Below are positions 13,027-25,139 of a stretch of 64,000 nucleotides of DNA, in pieces. Origin of the DNA: Sindora glabra (Eukaryota > Streptophyta > Magnoliopsida > Fabales > Fabaceae); the NCBI GenBank assembly GCA_020226215.1, contig CM035234.1:15900713-15964712 (forward strand), read 5' to 3'. The notes under the pieces were generated by a model. The model was given only the letters and a program-made list of their open reading frames with translations, searched no databases and was not told the DNA's origin. The position numbers and the translations under genes were made by a program. The stretch's first letter is position 1. Each line of letters begins with the position of its first letter.

Positions 13027-13804
13027 TGTCACAAGTCATCCTTATGACCCAGTTGGCCAAGCAAATGAGCTCTGATTTGGATGAAACTTTGCATATAAAT
13101 CAAGCATCATATGAAGTCTTGGTAGTGCTAATTTGGGAGGATTCTGACTTATGTACAATTTTTAGAGATTTTTGCTATGTTAGGGGTATTTATGTAATTT
13201 CACCTAAAGTAACTTATCCAGTGTGAGTAAGAAAGAACATGATTGTGATCCTTGGCTTATTATCTTCATTTTTATATATTATGAGTAAGTAGATCCTTCC
13301 TAAGCTCTAAGAAAATGCCTCATGACAGTTCAAGAAAAGTATGTCATCTCCTGTCAAATGGACTCTGGCTTAAATTGTTCTTTAGGGAGGAGTACCCAAT
13401 GATCTTAGTGTTCACTTGGTATTGCCTAAGGTTTAGAGTATGTGGCTTGGTGCCTCCCCTACACACTCTATAATATATAATAAGGCATATTATGAATAAT
13501 AGAAGTAGACCTTTTTCTACTAAAATTGATCCACAACCGTGTATGCTTTTTGTCACATTCATCTGCATTACTAGATTGTTCTTTGTTGCCTTGTTATATG
13601 CTTTATGGTTGGTTGCTAAGTTATTATGTGCTATGTGTTGCCTTGAGATAACTTGTGATTGTCCCTATATGCTTATTATTATTGTAGGTGTCGCTTATCA
13701 TTTTTATAACTTCGAATGGTGAATGACTGAATGGTTAGCTTATTCTCAGGTGGTGAGAGTTTAAGCACTGCATGTCCTATCTATTGAGTAACTGGATCAT
13801 GACA
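13027..13804 (+). repeat. 3' LTR of gag-only element
   Basis: It begins TGTCACAAG and ends CATGACA. It is collinear with the 5' LTR over ~770 bases with many substitutions and small indels. Confidence 0.85.
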
Positions 13805-14370
13805 CTCTCCAGCCAACGGTTGGTTCTCAGTTGAGTGACTCCTTTATTCATTTTACAAGTTAATAGAAACTGGTCCATCCCTTGTATCAAGTTAAAGCTG
13901 GTCATCAAGTTTGACCAATCCAATTAATTTAACAAATAAAATGAGGCTGTGTTTTGAAACAATAGTGAATTGGTCTAATTTTATGGAGTTTCAAAACATT
14001 AATTTTAATAACAAGTGTGACTTGCAACAATAATATTGTACATAATCAACAACATAGTCATGTAAAGATAGAGAAGATGAGGAATATTACAACTCAATGG
14101 TGTAAAGTAAGAGAAGAGAACAAGATGGGTAAGAGATATTTGTAATTGAAATTAAAATTTCTTAAGTTTTCATAATCAATTGATAAATCTTTCAAAAGCT
14201 ATAGTGTGAAAATTATTAATTATTGAATGAATGATTACTTGTGCTTTTTATTTTAGTAATAATAGGTATAGTTGGGTTGTTAAATGCACATGCAAAATCT
14301 TGCAATTGAATTTAAAATGCAGAGAACAATTAAGTTTTCAAATAATATCAGATGCCATTTGAAATAAATA

Positions 14371-14813
14371 TATGAATTTAACCAATATTACATTATGAAA
14401 ATATTAGAAAACTAACATATGAAATTAAATTTACATACTTAATGGATCATCCATATATTATCAATGGAAGAAAAAAAAAACTTATGTTAACTAGATCTTT
14501 CTCTTCACCCTTCTTTGTTATGGTAATTCTCAATTAATAGAATTAGTTCATTAGAAGTGAACAGGAAGCCTAGTCATATTCTTTATTAATAAAACCTTAA
14601 TAATTCTTCCCATAAAAGGCTTACCAAGTCTTTGATCTACACAACCATCAAACCACACTAACTTGTATGGATATGTTAAATCCATACCTTATTAAATTAC
14701 AATCATAAATTGGGCTTTAAGCATGTCTCAAAATAAGACTAAATATTAACCAATTTGTTTTATTAAATTAAATTTTCAATTAATAGTAGCTCACTTAATG
14801 GAAAATTCTAACA
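14371..14813 (-). repeat. 3' LTR of the LARD-like element
   Basis: It is collinear with 20958-21397, with shared blocks GAAATTAAATTTACATAC, TATTATCAxTGGAAG, CAATTAATAGTAG and CACTTAATG. Substitutions are frequent, so the insertion is not recent. Confidence 0.75.
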
Positions 14814-14827
14814 TTCTCTCACTTAAG

Positions 14828-17800
14828 CAATATTAATTAGATTTTGTAAGTTTAATAAAATATGTTTTAAAAATTAGACTCCAAACCAATTGACTAAATA
14901 TTTTTATGTGGCCATAGTTAAAAATAATTTAACCCTTAAAGACAACATCCTTTAAATCCTATCCAATATAACCATCTAACCATGAATTATGGAAATTTTT
15001 ATACCTCTTATTAACATAAAACCAATCCATGGTTGCAAGTACTAATGACTATATCAACAATAGATTTCTATGTGGTTGCATAGCAAGAAAATAGTAACAA
15101 ATATGATTATAACATGTTGTTATTCATTCTAATACTCCTTATGATTTCTCTAAGCCTTATGAGAAATCTATATACTACATGTGTGTCTCCACCTTATTCT
15201 TGAGATTATTGAATGGTGTCATTCTATGAAACATGCTTTATTAGCATTAATATCATATTTAAGACAAATGTTGGTTTTAAGATCTTACAATGTATAAATT
15301 TTTAATGCCTATAGGTACATTTATACATAAAACATATAGGTGCTCAACAGGGTGGGTAGGGTGGATTAAGCCAAGCCTGTTTAAGCTTAATCTGCTAATA
15401 TCTACATAAAATGCGGGCCTATTTTGATCGGTCTGATCTACATAAAAGTCCACCAAGCCTGTGAGCTTTGCTTTATAAACAACTTAGCTCATTAGTGTGG
15501 TCCACATAGGCCAAGTCTATTTAGGCCTGCATTTTTTAAGCCTATTTTTAGCAAGTATAGTCCATGAAAAACCTGCAGAATGATCCACCAAACTTGCAAG
15601 CTAGAGACTCGTTAAGCATCCCTAATAAAACATATAATAACATGGAATATTAGCATGAAATATTAACTTATTGATGATCATCAATCCAATTGAATATTGG
15701 ATAAACATTCCAAAAATAGAAAATGGTCTAACAAAATAAAACATGATGTGAGAGTACATGCTTCTACTAATGAAGTCATTAAAAATACTCTAAAACTAAA
15801 GTACATTAAAAAGACTCTAAGACACCCATGCTCTCAACAACTTTATTATTTAAATTTTTTAGCTTTAAGAATCCAACATATATGCTTACATACATAAAAA
15901 TGATCATCACACACAAATAGTCATTAATTGCATTCTTCAAAAGAAATTGGAATTTATTAAACAATATGTGAAAATTTCAAAAATATAATTATTGCTCCCA
16001 TCAATACAATCATGATACATCTTACAAGACATTAATTCAATATATACTAAAGTGTCATGATAATAGGTATCACAAAATAAGATTGACACTTATAATAATT
16101 CATAAATATGTCAAAGAAAACATAAAAGTGTATTGTAGTAGTGGAGCTAACAAAACATATTTATAACTCCTAGTAATCAATTAATTCTTAAAATTAACTA
16201 AATGCACATAGATACAATATGGTTCACAATTTAAAGGTATATGCTAAATGATAATTGGATTGAATGGGAGGTTACATATTTACATTAATACAATTTATTA
16301 TGCCAAAAAACTCACAAATGCCTAATTTTTTTAACAAGATATTAATCACTATGATTTAATTAAAACTAATAATACCTAACAACTAACAAGATATTCCACA
16401 CTAATAGTTAGGCAACTATCCAAATTAATCATTATTGCTTATGTAACAACTAACTAGCAAAAGAATTGAACATTTACGAGATCCTATGTATTCAACTTGA
16501 TATATGATCTTAATAATGTCATTAAATCATTCAAATGCACATAACTATTATTTAGTGTGAAAAACCCTCTTAATACATTATATGGATATAATAATATCTA
16601 TTATCTTCCACAAACCCTTAAAAAATATTATTTTCAAAATTTATAAACATAAAATGGGTTATATTCTAAAAAAATAAAAAGTAGTCACATAACATAAAAC
16701 TTAAATCAATTCCATGATGTAAATTATAAGTAACAAGGTTTTAATAGTAATTTCATAATGACATAATGTACAAAAATATATATAAAAAATAGGAAACCAT
16801 TCAATTTACATGCAACTCGCATTTAAAGTATGTAATTGTGACATAAAAGTGATAATCAAAATCAATGTAGTCCCACTAAAATCACATGATTTACTAGACA
16901 ATAATCTATGATCATCTAAAATTTACAATCAAGTGTAATTATTTTCTTAAAATCGATCAATTCAATCAAAACATACTCAAGTATATCATGATAAATCCAA
17001 ATAAGGACACCTCATAGAGCACATATAGTATATAGCAAACTTTATTATGAATTTTGTATAAACATATAATTCTAAACTATAGATTGATGATGGAAAATAA
17101 GTCATGTGATCAAATTAAATTATTCCAAAAGGGATAGAATAATTCTATCATATAATTTGTCACATCAACACCTTATAACATATATGGAAGTACAAATATG
17201 AAGATAAAGCCTCTTTCATTTTTTAAATGTAGATCAAACAAACTTCATAAATACTTCATTTTAACCTAACTTTTAAATTAAAAAAGGTATATAGATACTT
17301 AAGGTATCAATCACATCAAAATAAATTTAAAAAAAGCTTTAAAATGAAATATTTTTTTAAACTTATATTTCATTAATGAAATAAATATTTGCATAATTGC
17401 AATAATTGCATATATATACACTTCATCAAATCATAACAAATGGTACATATAAATGGATATCAATAATTGTACTCTTTATACAAGTACCCATATGATTGGT
17501 AGGATATTAAATGTACCATTAATTAAAAAATAAACATATATAAATCACAAATCAATAATCTTCTAGTAATTTAGTGTATCAAAAGATTTCAATGGATTCA
17601 TATTAACTAGAGATACCTTAAAGTAATATAAGTCTAATTTATTTGATAAATGAATTATTTAAGATTAAACTTATATAATAAATATTTTGCAACAACCAAA
17701 TGGAAACTTTTCCCTAAAATGACTTAAAGTCAATCATAAAAAAATGCAAAATACATTTCAAAAATTGAAAAATTATTTACTAATACCAAATAATGTTATT

Positions 17801-19700
17801 TTACCACAATAAGTGGAGATAAATCATTTATCATATTTATTATAAAATATTTTTTTCAAATAAGGGTAAATTTTCAAATACATCTTAGAATCATCTTTGA
17901 CAGGTTACATAAAATATACTAATTTATTCAAATAATACAAAGTAATAATATATGAGAACCTTAAATTTCTAATAAAAGGAAGAAATTCTCAAAATAAAAT
18001 ATTTTATCTCTTTAAAAAAAGAAAAAATTACAAAAGTTCGCTTATGGATTTTATAGTTGAAAAATGATATTAAATCATAATTCCTATATATAAGTAAATT
18101 CTTTAGCAAGTTAAATCAGTCATTTATTTCTTAGTAGATATGAAAAAACTTTATACTAAGATAAATAATGATTAATTTCTAATCTAGTTCAGTATGGCTA
18201 CAAATATAATGTCATATAATAGAAAAATATCCAAGTCAAATTTAGTCTTAATGATGACATAGAAAATTACTCAAAGAGAAAACCTCTAAATAAAAGAGAA
18301 GGTATTTTACACCTATTCAATTAAGCAACAAAATTTTCATCAATTCAAATAAAATTTATTACATTCTTACAAGAGAGTCCAAGATCACCAACATATGCTC
18401 TCCTTTAGATAAAACATATAACATGTGCTAGGTCCTCCTTTCTAAAGTAATAAAAATGTAATAAATGATCTTATAAAGATAATAAAATTTTAGATAATCA
18501 TATAAGTCTAAAACTCCATATAGATTCTTGAACCATATGAGTCATTCCTTTGAAAAAAAAAGGTCAAAATACATTATTATATACTCCTCTTTAAGTAGAA
18601 TACACAATATGTAATAAAGCTTTTCATAAAATCACAAAAAGGAGTCAATAAAAGAAATAAACAAGCATTGAAAAAATTATCCTCTTTGTGTAGATAAAAT
18701 TTCCAAACTAGTGCATCACCCACTTCAAAAAACTTCATTCCTTTCTAATTAAAACACACAATGGCCCACTTTGAGCAATTTATTATATGTAATAATCAAT
18801 AACTTTCTCATAACCAATGAGATAGTGTTACCACACTTTATGAAGGAATTATTTTTGCAATAAATATTCATTTTGTCCTGTAAATTATCTTTTATTAAGA
18901 TACATATTGCCCCAAAAATCCTACATACTCAACTAACATGTATGCATGCAATCTAGCTAACAAAAGATAATGAACACACATCTTGCTAGATACCAAAATC
19001 ATAAATTTATTACATTTTAATAGCTTCAAACAAGTAATTACAAGTATATTTAATCATAACTAGAGCATTTTAAAGCATAATATATAAAGAGGCTAAAAAA
19101 GTCATCTATTTCAGAGATTTATGGCACTACTAAACAAATATTAATAAGACGATAAATTTAAAACATTAATATAACTTTACTTAAATCCCCATATACATGT
19201 TTCTTATAAAAAACATATATTATTCAATTCACAGATAGCCAAAATATTATAGTAATATAACATATTGTAATTAGTCTATGTAACATCTATGTGCTAATCC
19301 TTGGCCATAGTGGAATCTAATTAAAATAAAAAAAATATTGATTAGTATTAACCACAACTTCGATAAAATAAAAGGTAATATTCAAAGTAAAAGTTACTAT
19401 TTAAGATAAAATGCAACACTAGTTATAGATAATTTAAATTTTATATAACATTTCTTTGTGTGCTAATAATAATTATTAAAAAGTCTAAGTACATCATTAT
19501 ATTCTTCCTTTTGGGTAGAAAATATGACAATGCTAGTAAGTACTCTCCTCATAAGGCTAATATAAAAATATCCTAATTTTCAAAAAACTCATACCCTTTG
19601 AGTAGATAGGCTTTCTAAATTGATGTATCATTAACCATAATGTCTTATGTGTACTAAAAACTACCTTACATAATAACCTTCTTTAGGCAAGCGATTATGT
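14828..19700. other. LARD-like element interior
   Basis: It is AT-rich with no protein-coding signal on either strand apart from the nested MITE. The text has a gene-like word content (many CCACCTT, CTCCTT and TGTGTGTCTCC fragments between stop codons), which may mean it descends from decayed coding DNA. Confidence 0.5.
15337..15626. mobile_element. hAT-like MITE nested in the LARD-like element
   Basis: An exact 8-bp duplication, AAAACATA, stands at 15329-15336 and 15627-15634. The ends TAGGTGCTCAAC and, in reverse, TAGGGATGCTTAAC resemble hAT termini (the right end has two extra bases). The 290-bp body is GC-richer than its host, carries AAGCC, GGCCT and CCACxAAGCCT-like words in both orientations, and encodes nothing. 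Confidence 0.8.
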
Positions 19701-19714
19701 ATGATAATCCAAGT

Positions 19715-20165
19715 ATAATCTTATGACCTTTAAATAACAAAATATATTCCACTAATCTTTACAAGTGAGCCACTTTGGCAATCAAATACTTATAACTACT
19801 AGTGAAAAATTTTCTTAATGAAAAAAGTAAAATAAATTAAATTGTTTAAAATCTTAATTTGTACACTTAACCATATGTATGCAATAGGCCATTTCTAATG
19901 AAATACTAGATCTTGATGTATTCCAATTGCCCCTTAAATATAATTGCATAACCTTTGAATAAGAAAACATACTCCACTAATATCTATAAATAAGCTACTT
20001 TGACAATGAAACACTTCTAGATACTAATGTAAAATTTTCTTAAACAAGGAAAATAATAATAAATTAAATTGTCCAAAAACTTAATTTGTATACTCAACCA
20101 CATACATGTAATAGACCACTTTTGATGAAACACTAAACCTTCATATATCTCAATTGGCCTCAAAA
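19715..20165. repeat. Internal ~220-bp tandem repeat
   Basis: Two consecutive units (about 19715-19925 and 19937-20165) share TATTCCACTAAT, AAGTGAGCCACTTT-like, ACTAxTGxAAAATTTTCTTAA, AAATTAAATTGT and CTTAATTTGTA blocks and end in TTCCAATTGCCCC / CTCAATTGGCC. Divergence is moderate. Confidence 0.7.
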
Positions 20166-20599
20166 TTATTGCACAAAAGGTCTTGAACATTATTGAAATA
20201 CAATTTAATTTTAATTTTTAATTATGTTCAGTTTTCAAAAATTAAAGAATATGATTACAAAAAAAAAAAACATTTTAGAGAAAGTGGACTTCATCAATAA
20301 GTTTCAATCACTTTATTTTATTTCCCAAATTTTTTTATAATTTTATTTTACTAGAACATAATTTTAAATAATTTAAGCTTCTTAGTCCATAAAAAAATAG
20401 TATTTTCAGCTTGTGCCTCAAAAGCATAATGCAGCAAATAGCTTTCAAATGGCCCAAACCAAACACGTTAGAACCACAATCCCTGTGTTATGCCTCTAAT
20501 CTAAGGCCATTACTCCTTTCTCATACACATAAATTACTTAAATAATGTAAATTATTTAAATAATTAAACTTAATTTTCTTGAGCTCTAATTTCACACAT

Positions 20600-20957
20600 G
20601 TTGACTCTGATATTACATGTAAGAATTTAACTAAGATCATATGTATAAAATATCATAACCCTACTATATGAAATTAAATTTACATATTTGATGAATTATT
20701 TATACATTATTACTAAAAGTAGAAGAACTTTTATTAATTAGATATTCATCTTCACTCTTCTCAATTCCTTGAATTTTCTCCCATGGGAAAACATCATAGA
20801 ACTTAAAATTATATAAAACAACTACAACAAATTGATCATATGATTTTATTTTAAGAATCATACTTGCAAAGTTTCATTAAGAGCCACAATCAAAATAATG
20901 TAAAATAAAATTAATTTGTTTGGGTTCTAATTTCATATATGCTAACTTTATTATTGT
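20600..20957 (-). repeat. Second partial LTR end plus leader (tandem of the element's 5' region)
   Basis: The junction of LTR end, PBS and leader occurs twice in the same orientation: near 20940-20960 (TGCTAACTTTATTATTGTG) and near 20599-20620 (TGTTGACTCTGATATTACAT). Each is followed on the minus strand by a similar ATGAAATTAGA leader. The inner copy carries only ~150 bases of LTR end (20618-~20765). It looks like a tandem duplication or a recombination remnant between two related elements. Confidence 0.6.
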
Positions 20958-21397
20958 GTGTGAGAATTTACCAAGATCACACGAGATATTAAGACACCAA
21001 TATATAAAATTAAATTTACATACCTAATAAATCATTCATGTATTATCAGTGGAAGTAAAAGAACTTATATTAGTTAGATTTTCTTTTTCACTCTTATATG
21101 TTATAATGGTTCTCAATAGATAGAATCTATTCATTAAAAGTGAAGATAAGACTTAATTATAATCCTTACTAATAGAACCATAGTAGTTCTTCCTATAAAA
21201 GGTTTACTGAGCTTTTTGCTTGCACAATTACCAAACTATACTAACTTCTATGAATGAGCTAAATCCATACCTCATTAGATCACCACCATAAATTAAGCCT
21301 CAAACATATCTCAAAATAAGATTAAATATTAACAAATCTATTTTATTAAATCAAAATTCTCAATTAATAGTAGTTCACTTAATGAAAAATTCTAACA
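20958..21397 (-). repeat. 5' LTR of the LARD-like element
   Basis: On the minus strand it starts TGTTAGAATTTTTCATTAAG and ends at TAAATTCTCACA. It is collinear with 14371-14813 and nearly the same length (about 440 against 443). Confidence 0.75.
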
Positions 21398-21933
21398 ATA
21401 AATACTCTTAGCACTTGTGCTTGTTATACTATAACAATGAAAATAAAAAATTTAATCGCTTTTAATATATGATTTTGCAGGCAAAAATCATACTTTATCT
21501 ATGGCGGAATTTATTGGGATATATGAGAATCATCCTCGCCAAAATTTTCAAAATTATATGTATTAGTAATATATAATATTATAATCTGTTGATTTTTTTT
21601 TTCGTCTTTTTTGTGCATAATTTTGCAATTCATATTTAAGTGTTTAATTAAACTTATATATATATATATATCTAATTTTATTTTTATCATATAATATAGA
21701 AATTATGTGTAAAAAAATGAAATAAGCTAAAATATTTCAATATTATGATTTTTATTTAAAAATTAATAGAAAATTATGTAATTTAACAAAATGGAAGATT
21801 AATTCAATGATGAATATTAATTCTAAATTTTGCATAATTTAAGAGAATGATATCTAGATTTTCAAAGTTGAAGGGGCTAAATTGCAATACCAAGTAGACT
21901 TAGGCTTTGTTTTCCTTTTTTTTCTGATAAATT

Positions 21934-22185
21934 AGGCTCTATTTATTTTGTCGAAAAGTATTTCCTATAGGAAAATATTATTTGTATGTATATTGGTGAA
22001 AGAATAAAATGCCATTTATATTTGTGAACTTAAAGTGTTTAAAAAAGTAAATTCCTCTTTTAAAACAAGAAACTTTCCTCCATCTCTTTAAATTTAACTT
22101 TAAATAAATATAATATTTCTTTATTTTATTATTTTATAACTCTATCTTATAAAAATACTTTCCATCAAAATAAATAAAATTTTTA
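21934..22185. mobile_element. Probable MITE with terminal inverted repeats
   Basis: The left end GCTCTATTTATTTTGTCGAA and the reversed right end (TTTATTTATTTTGATGGAAAG) form an imperfect inverted repeat around an AT-rich core of about 250 bases with no coding content. The exact boundaries and target duplication are unclear. Confidence 0.45.
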
Positions 22186-22284
22186 ATTAAAAAATAGCTT
22201 TAGGCTTAGGAAAATGCGGAAAGGCTAGCAGAGAAAGATACTTTGAACTGATAGGTGGACTTTATGTATTATGAAGGTGGCACA

Positions 22285-23090
22285 CAATGGCGGAGGCTCC
22301 TTATAACTCGGGTGGCATGACCACCCCCCCAAAAAAAAAAAAGATTTGGATAGAAAATTCAATTATATATAGAAAAAAATATTGTGGGTTGGCCCCTCTA
22401 AAAAAGTAAAATAATTTTAGTTTTACAACTTTCTTCCTATAACTCTATGCACAATATATAGCTGTAATTTATATTAATGTGAGCTACATTTATAAAAAAA
22501 ATCATATTTAGAGACTGATAAAAAATATTAATCAAATTTTATTTTATATTTTTAAAATAAATAAATGGTAAAATAAATTATAATATAAAATTTTGAACTA
22601 TAGAACATTTTTCAACTTTTCTTTTATGACCCGATATAATTATGATATGTTTTTTATAACTAAATAAATAAGAAAAAATGTAATTATTCATTTTTAGTTA
22701 TATTGAACTGGTAATTCATAGATCACAGAATATCTGTTTGATCCAAATCATTTTTGAACCGAAAAGAACTTCAATTCTCAATATATAAACTTCAATTTTT
22801 TTTATCGGCATATGAACTTATCAAAAATAAATATAAAAAAGGTTAAAATGAGAGTATATAAATAAAATTCTCATTAATTTACCAAAATAAATATCTACAA
22901 GTGATTTTTTAAACATAAATGATATAAATTATAATTACAATATTTATAATTATATTTTTACATGGTTTTTAATCTTATATTTTGTATAAATATTTTAAGT
23001 TTTTTAATTATTATTAAAATAAATTTATTATATATTAATTAAAAACTTTGATCTATCTAAAATTTGAACCACCCCTCCATTCCATCCCTA
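22285..23090. mobile_element. Degenerate transposon remnant
   Basis: The left side reads AATGGCGGAGGCTCC then GGTGGCATGACCACCCCCC. The right side reads TTTGAACCACCCCTCCATTCC. In many eudicots such GGCGGAG / ACCACCCC words border old DNA-transposon relics. The interior is AT-rich and non-coding, and no target duplication could be fixed. Confidence 0.3.
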
Positions 23091-23930
23091 ATGGCTCAAA
23101 CCCTATCCAATCGATCAATTGGATCAACTAGTCGAGCCTGACTGATTGACTAGTTGGCAGTCAACCCGTCCCACTAGGACCAATTGGTCGGCTGTGCCAT
23201 AGAGGCTATATAAGGGGTTGGTCCCTTAACACATTATACAATCTTATTTTCATTTTTAAGGTTCTTTCAAAGAGAAAATTTCCCATATAAAAAATTGTAA
23301 TTTGCACTCCATAGAAGTGATAAGATTTTTGGCCCAAAAGATTGATTTATTTGCCTTTAGTATTTTTTCTTATCGTTTTAACTTCCTTTTTTACTTTAGG
23401 TTTTAATCTAGGTGTTTAGTTAGTATGTAAGTTTGCTATGGTTGTATGGTTGTTAGGGTGAAGGATATTTTAGTTATTTTAGCTGAATAACTAGGATAGA
23501 GTTAAATTCAATAAGGACAACAATAGAAATGATATCACTGAATTAGGAAACGTAGAGATTCAAAACTAGAAAACGATGACTTTAAATCTATGGACAAAAT
23601 TATTATTTTGACAAAAAGGACAAATATGGTTAATCTAGGTTATGATAAACACTTATGACATACGAGTTGAATGTGTCTAACTTTAGTATAGTAGGCCTGA
23701 GAATGCCAAAAAGGTGCGTTAAGATTGATGCTTAGGACACAGGATTTATGAATTCCCCAAAAAATGTGGGTGTGTCATCACGCATGCGCTGATTCGCTTA
23801 TAGTTGGTGGCAATAACACTCAATTAGTGCATGAGACAACCAACAAGTGGGTTGGTGCAACACAGGCTATAATACGCTGCACTCACTAATATATGAATTA
23901 TGAAAGCATTTTCTTTGGGCTGTGTAATTT
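23091..23930 (+). other. LTR- or promoter-like segment with TATA box
   Basis: CTATATAAG at 23206-23214 sits in a locally GC-richer, palindrome-rich stretch (CCAATTGGTC, GATTGACTAGTTGG). A CT-rich leader and poly-T runs follow. This is the look of an LTR promoter, but no partner LTR, PBS or coding region follows. The nearest similar text is the ACCAATTGGTCAGCC stretch near 39029. Confidence 0.3.
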
Positions 23931-23989
23931 AATCACAATTTGAAAGCATTTTTATAACCAAATTTCTTATAGTACTACTACTTGCTCAT

Positions 23990-24089
23990 ATTCGGAACGA
24001 ATGCAGAAAAATTGTTTCAATTCGGAACGAATGCAGAAAACTGTGTAATTAAATTACATACATTAAATATCAAAATTAACATTCGTTCC
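23990..24089. repeat. Repeated palindromic motif ATTCGGAACGAAT
   Basis: ATTCG-GAA-CGAAT, a perfect 5-bp-arm palindrome, occurs at 23990-24002 and 24020-24032, each followed by GCAGAAAA. The half GGAACGAAT recurs inverted (ATTCGTTCC) at 24081-24089. The spacing of the first two is 30 bases. Confidence 0.8.
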
Positions 24090-24289
24090 CCAATAAATTA
24101 ATAGTTATCATTAATAATGTGATTTTTATAACAATTTGAAATAAAATTACAATATTATTTTGTGTGTGTATTTTGAAATTCAAATTGTAATAGTTAATAC
24201 TTATTAATGAAAGAAGTGATATTATCCATTAAAAATGAAGTTAAATATCACAAGAAAATGAAGTCAACCGAAGCTAAGAGTTATACATA

Positions 24290-24680
24290 TACATATAAAT
24301 ATACATATACGTACATATATATATGTCACATCAATTATAAATTTCTGTGACTTGATAAAAAAGGTCCCAAAATTATCAAAATTATGTTGAATTCGGCCTT
24401 TTTCGTAAGCATCTGCTCATATTTATTCTATTTACAGTTCAGCGATTAACCTTAATCCTTTTATTTGATAACTCTTAATCCTTTTGTTTGACAACTTTTA
24501 CGTGTATTCTAAAAAAAATGTTTTGCTCAGGTTGTCAACATGCATCATGAATTTGTAGAACTTACACATTTCGTGATTTTCTTCTATATAAAAGAGTAAT
24601 AGGTACCTTATTATTATTTTCATGTATTTTTATCTATTAACAAATTTTGAGATATTGAAGAGAATTAAACTTCGTATAAA
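24290..24680 (+). repeat. Paralogue of the 8.2-8.8 kb repeat
   Basis: In the same order as 8210-8770 it shows an ATATATAT tract, TGTCACAT..ATAA, GTGACTTGATA, CCCAAAATTATCAAAATTA, ATGTTTTGCT, TTCTATATAAAAGAGTAATA and AATTTTGAGATATTG..GAATTAAA blocks. It is substantially diverged. Confidence 0.6.
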
Positions 24681-24752
24681 ATGAGGTTTCCGAAGTAGCT
24701 GTTTAGTGTGGTGAAAAACGTTGCTCATCCTTAACTCCAGATATTTATACAA

Positions 24753-25086
24753 TACTTAATATGAAAATAAGTAATAGTAAGTAGTCCAATTATTAGCATT
24801 AATATATTTTAACCACATTTCTAAACTAAGAAAGTTCGACCTAAGAATTAGATTTTTAACCAAAAAAATATATTTTAGCCACAATTCCAAACCGAGGAGT
24901 TTGAATTACTGTGATTTCGGCACTTAATATGAAAATAAGTAATAGTAAGCACTCCAATTATTAGCATTTATATATTTTAGCCACATCTCTAAATTAAGAA
25001 AGTTCGACCTAAGATTTAGATTTTTAACAAAAAAAAAATTAGCCACAATTCCAAACCGAGGAGTTTGAATTACTGTGATTTCGGCC
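24753..25086. repeat. ~170-bp tandem duplication
   Basis: Units 24753-24921 and 24922-25086 are nearly identical. Both open with CTTAATATGAAAATAAGTAA, contain GAAAGTTCGACCTAAGA and close with GAGTTTGAATTACTGTGATT. They differ by a few substitutions and by poly-A length. The high identity implies a comparatively recent event. Confidence 0.9.
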
Positions 25087-25139
25087 GGCACAATGACCAT
25101 CTCAACTACTACTATTACAAGTATATTTACATCTTTTTC

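Larger units (their letters stand above)
9936..13804 (+). mobile_element. Gag-only Ty3/gypsy-type LTR retrotransposon
   Basis: Two LTRs (9936-10699 and 13027-13804) flank a 2.3-kb interior. A PBS (TGGTATCAGAAC) stands three bases after the left LTR and a purine tract (AAGTGGGGGAGAA) stands directly before the right one. The interior encodes a decayed gag with a zinc-knuckle remnant but shows no RT, RNase H or integrase motif, and at 2.3 kb it is too short for a pol gene. CTCT precedes the left LTR (9932-9935) and follows the right LTR (13805-13808), which is consistent with a 4-5 bp target duplication. The LTRs have diverged noticeably (I judge by eye roughly 80-85% identity), so the insertion is old. 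It would have depended on another element for reverse transcription. Confidence 0.85.
14371..21397 (-). mobile_element. Large non-coding LTR element (LARD-like)
   Basis: On the minus strand it starts TGTTAGAATTTT (21397) and repeats that end at 14813, giving LTRs of about 440 bases at both ends. A purine tract (plus strand TTCTCTCACTTAAG, 14814-14827) adjoins the 3' LTR. A PBS-like ATATCAGAGTC (minus strand, ~20605-20615) lies near the 5' side. About 5.8 kb of interior carries no gag or pol motif on either strand and no long open frame. The flanks share ATAAATA (14364-14370 and 21398-21404), and copy A has no element at this point, so the insertion is well supported. This fits a large retrotransposon derivative mobilised in trans. 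Confidence 0.75.
9150..21890 (+). repeat. Segmental duplication, copy B (split by two LTR elements)
   Basis: Three pieces match copy A in the same order and orientation: 9150-9935, 13805-~14363 and 21398-~21890. The first gap is exactly the LTR element at 9936-13804 and the second is the LTR element at 14371-21397. Apart from the possible gene tail at 9004-9244, which overlaps its left edge, the duplicated segment is non-coding. Confidence 0.75.

Noticed and set aside
23990..24032. Short repeats with spacer as a CRISPR-like array
   Set aside because: Only two copies, no further units, no associated genes, and a plant context.
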